NCBI RefSeq assembly: GCF_041060425.1
Contig: NZ_JAULBC010000006.1
Coordinates: 310,001-374,000 of the forward strand
Reading direction: 5' to 3'
Origin: Danxiaibacter flavus
GTDB taxonomy: Bacteria; Bacteroidota; Bacteroidia; Chitinophagales; Chitinophagaceae
DNA: 64,000 bases
The position numbers and the translations under genes were made by a program. Shown piece after piece: positions 44,116 to 52,353 of this stretch. Position 1 is the first letter of the stretch. The number at the start of each line of letters is the position of its first letter. A model generated the notes under the pieces. The model was not told where the DNA came from. It saw only the letters and a list, made by a program, of their open reading frames with translations, and did no database searches.

Positions 44116-44195
44116 AGCTGATAATTAAAAACAAATTACAGTATTTATCGATCATTTTCAATACGGTCTCGCAATAGTGCACTTAGAAAATGTAG

Positions 44196-47100
44196 CTAAC
44201 GGGTTGACCTTCTATGAATTTTTCCGGCGTCGGTTTGTTTTTGATTGTCAGGTCTTTCGCACTCCGGAATGGTGAATATAATGCTTGTACCTTTTCCTTT
44301 TGTGCTTTCAATGCGGTAGCATCCTTTTAATTTCCGGAGAAGCATCGCCATTATGTAAAATCCAAGCGATTTCTTTTGATGGGAGCTTAGTGGAATATCC
44401 GTATCCTGAATTCGCATCAGATGCTCAACCATTTCAGCACTTATGCCCATGCCTGTATCAGCTACACATATTTGAAGATCATTGTTATTACAGGAAGCCG
44501 TAAGTCTTATTTCGCCTGCTGAGGTATATTTATTCGCATTATCTACTGCGTTCCGCAGGATCATAAAAAGAATATTCGCATCAATAAAAAAATGCAGATT
44601 ATCCTGTACTTCAGAAATAAACACATTTTCGTTTGTTTCCATCCCTATAGCGAACAGCTTTTTCAATTCTGAAACAATAACGGCAACGGATGTTTGTTCC
44701 GGGTGGATCTTTATTTCTTTTTCGTTTTCCTGGATCCAATAGACAAACTCATCAACAAGTTTGTTTAGCTCGTTGGAAGACTGATAAGTGGTGATAATTC
44801 CCTTTTTTAGCATGTCTTCGTCCATGTCAGGCATTTTTTCCAGAAGATGCCCCAGGTTAAAGGACAGGAATTTAAGCGGTGAACGAAGATCATGTGTTAG
44901 CAAAGCATAATATTCATCTTTAAGAAAATTGCTTTTTTTCAATTTGGCTTCAGATGTCGTCAGTTCATGTATCACCGCGGTTAGATTTTCATTGGATTCA
45001 CTAAGTTCCGCAGTTTTTAATTTTACCTGCTGCTCCAGTTCCTTTTTGCGCTTTTTAATAAACCAGATGCGGAGGCTGTGTATCATAAAAAGTATCAGTA
45101 ACAACATTGTCGCAAGCACTAGCTGGTATCCGGTTTTCTGATACCATTTATAAGGGATATACAGGCTTGCTGCATTAAGAACCAGTTCTTTACCAGGGAA
45201 GTCGTGTGTATGGCGGATCCGGAACTGAAGGGTATGTTCGCCGGGTGGTAGCTTTCTGTAAATGATCACAGAGCCCGGGGCCTGTAAGTGCCATTGTTTG
45301 TCATAATTGGTGAGAAAGTAAGACACTTCCAGTTCTTCCAGGTTGCCAAAATAGGGAATTACAGGGCTAACCTCAACCAGCTCGAGTTTGTTGTTGTAAA
45401 CCGGTATCGAGTCATTGTCCGTTTCATTAACGGATTCCATAAGGGCGTTGGTTGGTAACGGATACGACACTATGTTCAATGGGTTGAATGTTACCAGACC
45501 ATTCACATTTGCGAATGCAAGTGTGGTGTCTGATAGTTTTGCAGAGGCTGCACTGTTGCTTCCGTTGAACTCAGACATGATCGATGGGCCGAAATTCATA
45601 AAGTGCTGCACGCCCATTGAATTGCTGTCCGCTGGCGTATTATTTTGTAACTGTGCAAGAGAAAGCCTTAGCAATCCGTCATTACTGCTTACCCAAACTG
45701 AACGCGTAAGGCTGTCTGTTATGAATGCGTGTGCAGAAGGCGGAAGATTATTCAGTCTTGAAGAAAGGTGCCACCACTTCCCGTTTTTCTCCTGAAATAT
45801 TCCCTTGTTGTAGGTCCCTACCAGGTAATTGTTCTCACCAATTTTTGTTACAGCTCTTATGAAGGCTTTAGTTAAACGTGGTACTGTTTTATGTGTTCCG
45901 TTGGCCGTGTTGTATTCTATCAGTCCGTTACTTGTTCCCAGTTGCAATGTTTGTGCATCTTTTACAAAAAGAATACTGAAATCAGATTTGTCAGGGGCTT
46001 TTAATAATGCTTTAAGTACTGGCGTGCCATATTGCAGGCTAAGCTCAATTAAGGAGAACTGGGTGAGCAGGTAATAGCTATTTGAGTCCTTACGCACCAT
46101 GCTTTTTACATCAAAACGTTTATTGCTGAACGCACGCGTTTGTGCAGCAGTTATAATCGTTTCACTTTTTCCGGATTTAGGATTGTATCGCTTTATATCA
46201 AGCGATGTGGCCTGATACCAGATATTATCGTCGTCGTCTTTAAAAAGAAAGAATTTCAGACTGGCATCTTTTGCAAGCAATTCTGTACGGCCATTAATGC
46301 CCAGCCATACGAGGCCCTCGTTGATTACTGTGACAAATCCATTTCTGTAAGGGAAAAATGAATAATAATAATTATCGGAAACATCCTGGTCGGTCTGTTT
46401 ATAAGACAAGAGTGAAAACTGCCTGGGCCTGTAAAATACAAGTCCCCGGGTTTTATAGTAAATCACCAGCAGGTGTTGCTGCTGTGAGTATAAGACCTGT
46501 AACGGTACATCTTTTTCCGGCGTTTCGGCCATTAATTTTGTATGCAACAGGTTGCTGCCCTTTGTTTCATTTATTTCGTAGAGCTTGTTCCCGTGCCATG
46601 CAAAGCTGAATTTTTTATCACTTGACTGCAGAATGTCTAAACGGCCAGTGTTGTTAACGCGTTCAATTCCGGAAAGATCCCCGGTGAAATAAACCGGGGT
46701 AGGTTTACCGCTGGTATCGTTCAATTGTTGTATCCTGTTGTTGCTGATTGTGTAAAAGTGATTTTCAGTAGCGAAAAGTGTAGGATTGTCGCCATTGTTC
46801 CAGCTGTATACTCTATCTCCTTTTTTGAGGTTATATAAATCTGTAGCTGAAATCTTTTCGATAACGCGGTCTTCCAGTCTCAGGTAAAACGTTTTACTGC
46901 TGCTGACAAAAAAAGTTGTTTGAATTTTATCTGCATACCATTTATTTTCCGGCTGGTTACGGCTAAAAAAATGGAATGGCCTGCTCACGGTTCCAAAAGC
47001 AACCTTTGTGTTTTTGCCTTCGTTAAGCGGTTCTATGCGGCTTTCTTTGTTAACGGTGTACAAATTTCCCTGGGCGTCCTGTATGCAAAGCGCTTTATCA

Positions 47101-47390
47101 TCGCCTCTAAGGATCGTTGCAATTCCGGCCATTCTTTCATATTGCAATGTGGCGGTATTCTGGTCACTGTAATGCCGGAACTTAAAACCATCATAACGAT
47201 ATATTCCTGATTGTGTAGCCAGCCATATGCAGTTGTTGGAATCAGCCATCATACCCACTACATTTCTTATACGGGTAACGCCTGCAGGCTGTGTTTGTTC
47301 TTCAAACAATGGCTGTTGAGAATGTGTTACCAGGCTGCCCAACAGTAAAGGAGCAAGAGAGACTATAAAACGAAATAAAAACGACTTCAA
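44196..47390 (-). CDS. Giant membrane sensor histidine kinase (propeller, Y_Y_Y-like, HisKA, HATPase)
   Basis: 1064 residues. A signal peptide precedes a long extracytoplasmic region with ligand-binding propeller repeats of reg_prop type (NNCIWLATQSGIYRYDGFKF, SVWVSSNDGLLRL), then a Y_Y_Y-type domain (LEVSYFLTNYDKQW, LPPGEHTLQFRIR), one membrane helix (about 760-780), a coiled coil, and the kinase core with phospho-His833 in THDLRSPL, N-box Asn947 (LRNAVDNANKYT), G1 DTGMGIS and GFYI. It has no receiver or AraC domain, so it is not a classical hybrid two-component system, though the sensor part is of that class. It lies between two response-regulator genes. Confidence 0.92.
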   Translation of the reverse strand: MKSFLFRFIVSLAPLLLGSLVTHSQQPLFEEQTQPAGVTRIRNVVGMMADSNNCIWLATQSGIYRYDGFKFRHYSDQNTATLQYERMAGIATILRGDDKALCIQDAQGNLYTVNKESRIEPLNEGKNTKVAFGTVSRPFHFFSRNQPENKWYADKIQTTFFVSSSKTFYLRLEDRVIEKISATDLYNLKKGDRVYSWNNGDNPTLFATENHFYTISNNRIQQLNDTSGKPTPVYFTGDLSGIERVNNTGRLDILQSSDKKFSFAWHGNKLYEINETKGSNLLHTKLMAETPEKDVPLQVLYSQQQHLLVIYYKTRGLVFYRPRQFSLLSYKQTDQDVSDNYYYSFFPYRNGFVTVINEGLVWLGINGRTELLAKDASLKFFLFKDDDDNIWYQATSLDIKRYNPKSGKSETIITAAQTRAFSNKRFDVKSMVRKDSNSYYLLTQFSLIELSLQYGTPVLKALLKAPDKSDFSILFVKDAQTLQLGTSNGLIEYNTANGTHKTVPRLTKAFIRAVTKIGENNYLVGTYNKGIFQEKNGKWWHLSSRLNNLPPSAHAFITDSLTRSVWVSSNDGLLRLSLAQLQNNTPADSNSMGVQHFMNFGPSIMSEFNGSNSAASAKLSDTTLAFANVNGLVTFNPLNIVSYPLPTNALMESVNETDNDSIPVYNNKLELVEVSPVIPYFGNLEELEVSYFLTNYDKQWHLQAPGSVIIYRKLPPGEHTLQFRIRHTHDFPGKELVLNAASLYIPYKWYQKTGYQLVLATMLLLILFMIHSLRIWFIKKRKKELEQQVKLKTAELSESNENLTAVIHELTTSEAKLKKSNFLKDEYYALLTHDLRSPLKFLSFNLGHLLEKMPDMDEDMLKKGIITTYQSSNELNKLVDEFVYWIQENEKEIKIHPEQTSVAVIVSELKKLFAIGMETNENVFISEVQDNLHFFIDANILFMILRNAVDNANKYTSAGEIRLTASCNNNDLQICVADTGMGISAEMVEHLMRIQDTDIPLSSHQKKSLGFYIMAMLLRKLKGCYRIESTKGKGTSIIFTIPECERPDNQKQTDAGKIHRRSTR

Positions 47391-47434
47391 TGATGTATTG
47401 ATTAGTGATCTTAAAATAATGCAGCGTGAAATAA

Positions 47435-48070
47435 CTAACCGACTTCAAGTTCATACAGCTTAACCTTGGTTAAAAAATCGTATAGACTTGCAACTTCAAG
47501 CTTTTCAAAAACCCTGGCCTTATACGTGCGAATAGTGGATGCCCCTATGCATAAATGCGATGCAATCTCTTCCATCGATTTCCCTTTTGCAAGTAATCTT
47601 GCAACTTCCAGTTCCCGTTGGGACAATTTTGTGAAGGGATTGGCAGTGATTTTCCTGGTTGGCCCGGAATTGTCTGCCGTTTTATAATGTGCATTTTTAT
47701 AAGGAATCTTTTTTCTTAAAATGGTATTCAGCGCTTTTCTTATTTCACTTATATCTGCTTGTTTGTTTAAATAGCCCATAACGCCCAACCTGTAAAGTTC
47801 TGCGGCAAACAAACTGCTTGGGTTCATGGAAAAAACAAGGATCATTTGTTCCGGGTAAGTATTCCGTATCAGGCCCGCAATTTTTACACCATCTATATCT
47901 GGCAGGTTAAGGTCAAGTATAACCAGGTCAAATGTCTGTGTCTGCAAAACATCAAGGCAGGCCCGGCCGGTTTCCACAGAACTGCAATCGGCATTCGGAA
48001 ATTCAGTGTTGATAATCATTCCCAACGTTTGCCGTATTACGGCATGGTCATCAACAATGAGAATATTCAT
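47435..48070 (-). CDS. NarL/FixJ-type response regulator (second copy)
   Basis: 211 residues from ATG 48070 (a TTG six bases upstream is not needed). Receiver with Asp7-Asp8, Asp53 (LVILDLNLPDIDG) and GYLNKQA; LuxR-type HTH (LSQRELEVARLLAKGKSMEEIASHLCIGASTIRTYKARVFEKLEV). Paralogue of the regulator at 43486. It is upstream of the kinase by 44 bp and so would be first in a regulator-kinase-regulator operon. Its start faces the divergent PAS kinase across a 256-bp promoter gap. Confidence 0.94.
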   Translation of the reverse strand: MNILIVDDHAVIRQTLGMIINTEFPNADCSSVETGRACLDVLQTQTFDLVILDLNLPDIDGVKIAGLIRNTYPEQMILVFSMNPSSLFAAELYRLGVMGYLNKQADISEIRKALNTILRKKIPYKNAHYKTADNSGPTRKITANPFTKLSQRELEVARLLAKGKSMEEIASHLCIGASTIRTYKARVFEKLEVASLYDFLTKVKLYELEVG

Positions 48071-48326
48071 AGGCAATTTTTTTAAAAGTACGGCAATTTA
48101 AAGCATGTTACTACTGCTTGACACAATGAACGGTTGCAAAGAACCTGTAGCATAAAAATCTAATTTTATAACAAATCATGTAATAACATGATTTTCAGCA
48201 ATACAGTTGTGTCTGGCTACCAGGCGGGCAATGTGAAAGCGTACGAATTGTAATTTCTTAATGGGATTTTAATGATAATCAATACAGGATAGCAGATATT
48301 GAACGCGATTTAAACGCATTAAAGCG

Positions 48327-50891
48327 ATGACAAAGCCGCTTGAACGAGAGCTTGATCTTTTATTGACTGCCGTGACCGATCCGGTATTTGTAATGACTAA
48401 AGAGCAAGGTACCGAACTGCGTATAAAATATGCCAACGCCGCATTTGTTAAAGCAACCGGCTGCAAAAATGAAATGGTGGAAGGATGTTTACTACAGGAG
48501 GTGTTGCCCTTGCAAACTGCTGAAACCATTCTGCTAAAAATTAAAGAAGTAGGTGTGCAGGTGAAAGAGATGCAATGGCAACAAAACATTCACTTCGCTA
48601 CCGGAACAAGAACGGCAATTATTAAAATAGTTGGCGATTGCAATGCAGATGGTGTATGTACAACCATAGCCGGGAGCTGGCATGATATCACAGATTTAAT
48701 GCAAGAGCAGCAGGAAAAGCGCCGCGTAGAACATCTGTTGCACGAACGTGTAAAAGAATTATCCACTTTGCACAGGGCTGACCTGATACTTCAGTCAGAT
48801 ACACAACCTCAGGAAATGCTTTTGGAAGAGTTGGTGAACATTTTGCCGGCGGGGTGGCAATATCCGGCCATAACCGAAGCGAGAATAATATTTAACGGAG
48901 AACAATTTTGTACAAAAGATTTTTTTGCAACAGTTGACAGGATTTCTGCGGATATAGTGTTGCTTGATTCCTGTATCGGAATAATTGAGGTTGGTTACAG
49001 GGAAGAGATGCCCCCCGCCCACGAAGGACCTTTTTTAAAGGAGGAGAGAACCTTGATAGATATGCTTGCGGAAAAACTGAAATTGTTTGCCGGGCGCCGT
49101 GTTTACGCAACACAACTATTTAATGAAAAGGAGTTGTCAGACTCCGTAATAAATAACCTGCCGGGTATTTTCTACATTTTTGATAAAGAGGGCAATCGCT
49201 TAAGATGGAACAGAAATCTCGAAACGGTATCAGGCTATTCTCACGAAGATTTAAAGCATTTGCATCCGTTGGATTTTTTTGACGGGAAGGAAAGGGAATT
49301 TGTGGCAACCAAAATTCAGCAGGTGTACGATGGCCGCTATGTTGAAGTAGAGGCTGATCTTATTACAAAAAGCGGCGAGCGAATTCCTTATTTTTTGAAC
49401 GGAGTTCCCATTTTTTATAAGGGGCAGCATTGTGTGATGGGATTTGGGGTTGATATCTCTGAGCGAAGGAAGTCTGAGCTGGAGTTGAAAGAAGCTGAAC
49501 TAAAATTCAGAACGCTGGTAGAAAAATCCCAGGCCGGCGTTTATATTCTTAGCGAAGGTAAAATAGTTTACTTCAACCAGCGCTTTGCGGAGATATTTGG
49601 TTATACAATTGATGAATTGATGGGGCTTCCTGTTTTGGAAACACTGGTGGCGCCCGAAAGCAGACTGGCTGCAAAAAAATATGCATATACCTGCCTGCAG
49701 GGGCGGGATGAACAGATGCGGTTTGAATTGTGGGGTGTTAAAAAAGATGGAAGTATAAACCGCATTGAGTTTTATGTGGGACGCACTGTTTTCAACGGCA
49801 AGCGCGCATTGATAGGGACGGTACTGGATATTACAGAACGGAAAATGTGGGAGGAAACCTTACAACGCTCGGAAGCAAACCTTCAATCCATTCTCGGAAC
49901 TACAGATACCTGTTATGTTTTGTTGGATAAGGCATTGAAAATTCAGTCATTCAATCACAAGGCACTCGAATATCTCCAGCGCGAATTTAAAAAAGCGCCC
50001 GTTCTTCAACTGCATATTCTTGAGATATTTCCACCGGAACGGCATGCAACACTCGCCGGACAAATGGACGAAGTGTTATCAGGTAAACAGGTAAATTATG
50101 AAGTAAGTCATCGCCAACCTGACGAATCGTACAACCGGTACCTGATAAAAATGTTTCCGGTGAGTGATGACGAGCAAATATTCGGTTTGATGATGGCTGT
50201 TTCTGATATAACAGAAATGCGTTCGCTGCAGCAAAAAATGCTTGAGCAGAGTGTGGAAGAGCAGAAGAAGATAGCGCGTGCCATATTGCGTGCGCAGGAA
50301 CAAGAGCGCGCATGGATAGGTCGCGAATTGCATGATAATGTGAACCAGATATTGGTAAGCTCAAAAATGATGCTTGGTCTTATGGAAACTGCAGACAAGC
50401 AAAACCGTGAATTGATAACGCGGGCCAAGGGGCTTGTTGATAACGCTATTAATGAAATACGGGTGCTTACACACGAAGAGCTTGTACCGTCCGCCAGGAA
50501 TGATCTGAAGGCGCTTATCAGATCTCTGTTGGAGAACCTCGACAGAGTAGCCGGCCTCCAGGTTAATTTTACTTACGATGATGCAGTTTCTGTGACAGAT
50601 GATGAACTGCAAGTGAACATTTACCGGATTATACAGGAACTGTTTAATAATATTCTCAAACACGCCGCAGCGACAAAAGTTTCGCTTTCGGTCATATCTT
50701 ATCTGCAAGGTGTTAAGATATGCGTTCAGGACAATGGCAGGGGGTTTAACCCGGCAAATCCTTCAAAGGGTATCGGCCTGAATAACATCGTAAACAGGGT
50801 GAAATCTTTCAATGGCACATTCTCCATTGATACTATACCCGCAGGCGGTTGTCGTATGGAATTCATATTCCCTGGTGCCGGAAGATCCTGA
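48327..50891 (+). CDS. Soluble multi-PAS histidine kinase with HisKA_3 core
   Basis: 854 residues, no membrane helix. Order: PAS (about 5-125), coiled coil and a GAF-like part (about 135-260), PAS (about 270-390, INNLPGIFYIFDKEGNRLRWNRN), PAS (about 395-515, KIVYFNQRFAEIFGYTIDEL), PAS (about 515-640), then HisKA_3 with phospho-His669 (WIGRELHDNVNQIL) and a short HATPase (ELFNNILKHAAATKVSLS, DNGRGFNP, GIGLNNIVNRV). Kinases of this NarX/DegS class normally pair with NarL-type regulators, and two of these lie across the divergent promoter, which makes it a candidate second input to them. The signal is cytoplasmic and unknown. Confidence 0.93.
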   Translation: MTKPLERELDLLLTAVTDPVFVMTKEQGTELRIKYANAAFVKATGCKNEMVEGCLLQEVLPLQTAETILLKIKEVGVQVKEMQWQQNIHFATGTRTAIIKIVGDCNADGVCTTIAGSWHDITDLMQEQQEKRRVEHLLHERVKELSTLHRADLILQSDTQPQEMLLEELVNILPAGWQYPAITEARIIFNGEQFCTKDFFATVDRISADIVLLDSCIGIIEVGYREEMPPAHEGPFLKEERTLIDMLAEKLKLFAGRRVYATQLFNEKELSDSVINNLPGIFYIFDKEGNRLRWNRNLETVSGYSHEDLKHLHPLDFFDGKEREFVATKIQQVYDGRYVEVEADLITKSGERIPYFLNGVPIFYKGQHCVMGFGVDISERRKSELELKEAELKFRTLVEKSQAGVYILSEGKIVYFNQRFAEIFGYTIDELMGLPVLETLVAPESRLAAKKYAYTCLQGRDEQMRFELWGVKKDGSINRIEFYVGRTVFNGKRALIGTVLDITERKMWEETLQRSEANLQSILGTTDTCYVLLDKALKIQSFNHKALEYLQREFKKAPVLQLHILEIFPPERHATLAGQMDEVLSGKQVNYEVSHRQPDESYNRYLIKMFPVSDDEQIFGLMMAVSDITEMRSLQQKMLEQSVEEQKKIARAILRAQEQERAWIGRELHDNVNQILVSSKMMLGLMETADKQNRELITRAKGLVDNAINEIRVLTHEELVPSARNDLKALIRSLLENLDRVAGLQVNFTYDDAVSVTDDELQVNIYRIIQELFNNILKHAAATKVSLSVISYLQGVKICVQDNGRGFNPANPSKGIGLNNIVNRVKSFNGTFSIDTIPAGGCRMEFIFPGAGRS

Positions 50892-51088
50892 ACAGCCTTT
50901 TACCGGACAACATATTTCAACAAACGTCTACACGGAAAACTGGTGCTTCCGGCTACTTTCGCGCAACCGTTTTAAGTCCAAAGGCCAAAAACAAACATGG
51001 GAATATAAAAAATCTTTCCCCCGGAATTTGAAGAACCGGTGTGTTAGCATACCCCTTATAATCTTATTATGTTCTAATGTTTGAACTT

Positions 51089-51113
51089 TTAAGCCCCCGG
51101 TTGGGGGCTTTTG
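51089..51113 (+). terminator. Rho-independent terminator of the PAS kinase
   Basis: Stem AAGCCCCC / GGGGGCTT with loop GGTT and trailing TTTTG, flanked on the left by TTTT. It is 200 bp after the kinase stop at 50891. Confidence 0.88.
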
Positions 51114-51282
51114 TTAGAGAAATTCCTCACCAAAAATCAACAAACGTCTACAAACGTATTAAAATAAATTTCCGAGTTTCAATAAGACGTTTGAAGCACC
51201 ATCAGTCAAAATATTTTCCTGTAAGGAAAGAAAAACGTGGTATAGTATGACGTCCGTATCCTAAAAAGCAAATTTTAACCAA

Positions 51283-51314
51283 GGAAAATCCCGACCCGAA
51301 AAGTTGGGATTTTT
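51283..51314 (+). promoter_or_regulatory. Terminator-like hairpin ahead of the sugar operon (candidate attenuator)
   Basis: GGAAAATCCCGAC and GTTGGGATTTTTCC pair over 12-13 positions (one bulge, one G-T) with loop CCGAAAA; a T5 run lies inside the right arm. No gene ends just before it, because the kinase already has its own terminator at 51089, so it is either the end of a short transcript (about 51114-51312) or an attenuator in the leader of the operon starting at 51368. Confidence 0.55.
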
Positions 51315-51367
51315 CCGTCCCGTCTATCCATAGCGTCATTACTGGTATATCAAGAATAAGGAGATAA

Positions 51368-51439
51368 ATGTTAAAATCGCAATTGTTTCCCGAAGTGGGT
51401 GTGGCTACTTTTATTAAAACAGAAGTGGGCTTCCAATGA
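51368..51439 (+). CDS. 23-codon mini-ORF overlapping the aldo/keto reductase start
   Basis: ATG 51368 to TGA 51437-51439. It has AAGGAG 5 bases before the ATG, rare in this window, where most genes show no Shine-Dalgarno sequence. Its stop overlaps the next start as ATGA. The peptide (about 23 residues, starts MLKSQLFPEV, ends KTEVGFQ) has no known family. It may be a leader peptide that couples translation to the reductase, since that gene has no ribosome-binding site of its own. Real translation is unproven. Confidence 0.45.
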   Translation: MLKSQLFPEVGVATFIKTEVGFQ

Positions 51440-52353
51440 GCAAGCAGGAAAAGACATTTTTATTCAATGACCGGTGTGTTTTGGGTACTGCCGGGCTGGG
51501 AGGAGTGTGGGGAAAAGTAAGGGCTTCGGAATCCATACAATGTATACTCCATGCTTTGGAATGCGGTTGCACTTTAATAGATACTTCTCCGTCTTACGGA
51601 AACGCCGAAATGTATATTGGCACAGCATTGATGAAATGGAGGGGGAAGATTCCTTCTATAAGCACAAAAGCCGGCCGTCTTAAAAGTTTTGCGAGTGATG
51701 AAGGTATTTATGATTATTCAGACGAGGGGCTTGAAAATAGTGTCACTAATAGCCTCAATACTTTAAATATCCCTTGTATAAATATCTTGTTCCTTCACGA
51801 CCCTTCTGCAATCCCAGCGCAGGATCTGCCACGCGTTATCGAAAAGATGCTCTCTTTTAAAAAAAGAGGAATGGTGGCGAAAATTGGTCTTGGAGGAAAC
51901 TATCCTGCTTTGTTTGAGCCGTATCTGTCATCCGGCGTATTTGATGTAGTCATGTGTTATAACAGGCTTAATGCCTGCTGTGTGGATGATTTGGACACTA
52001 CTTTGCCTTTTTGCCTGGAAAAAAATATCGCTTATTACCTCGCAAGTCCCTTGCATATGGGGCTGCTTGGAAGCAGTTTTCAGAAGTTTTCTGAACGCAA
52101 GCCTGACTGGCTTTCTAAGGAAATGATTGTTCAGGCGAACGTGATAAAACATATTGCCGATAAACACAAAATAGGGCTTTCATCTCTTGCGCATCGTTTT
52201 TTGCTGGGGTTTGATCTGCCTTTCAAAATTGTTATAGGAGCCGCTAATCAAATGCAATTGAATAGTACTATCGGGGATTTTCAACAAGGCCCTTTACCAC
52301 ATGATATTCAAACTGAAATTTTATATTCACTACAAGATAAAGTCAACGGATGA
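51436..52353 (+). CDS. Aldo/keto reductase, L-fucose/aldose dehydrogenase-like
   Basis: 305 residues of the AKR superfamily, single domain, cytoplasmic. The catalytic tetrad is present: Asp49 (LIDTSPSYG), Tyr54, Lys78 (STKAGR) and His121 (FLHDPS). The opening LGTAGLGGVWG and DTSPSYGNAEMYIG pattern match the D-threo-aldose/L-fucose 1-dehydrogenase group, which oxidises the sugar C1 with NAD(P). It starts within the stop of the mini-ORF and overlaps the enolase-superfamily gene by ATGA (52350), so the operon is tightly coupled. Confidence 0.9.
   Translation: MSKQEKTFLFNDRCVLGTAGLGGVWGKVRASESIQCILHALECGCTLIDTSPSYGNAEMYIGTALMKWRGKIPSISTKAGRLKSFASDEGIYDYSDEGLENSVTNSLNTLNIPCINILFLHDPSAIPAQDLPRVIEKMLSFKKRGMVAKIGLGGNYPALFEPYLSSGVFDVVMCYNRLNACCVDDLDTTLPFCLEKNIAYYLASPLHMGLLGSSFQKFSERKPDWLSKEMIVQANVIKHIADKHKIGLSSLAHRFLLGFDLPFKIVIGAANQMQLNSTIGDFQQGPLPHDIQTEILYSLQDKVNG

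Larger units (their letters stand above)
50892..51367. other. Gene-free region right of the signalling cluster
   Basis: 476 bp with two exact copies of TCAACAAACGTCTACA (50917-50932 and 51137-51152), a terminator at 51091 and a second terminator-like hairpin at 51283. No ORF is credible except the mini-ORF that starts at 51368. Confidence 0.7.

Noticed and set aside
43486..50891. A hybrid two-component system for polysaccharide sensing
   Set aside because: The sensor part is of that class, but the kinase has no fused receiver or AraC-type domain and the regulators are separate NarL-type proteins.
43006..51152. The signalling cluster as an insertion element flanked by direct repeats
   Set aside because: The motif occurs twice on each side, is only 16 bp, and no transposase or integrase is present; kept only as an unexplained motif.
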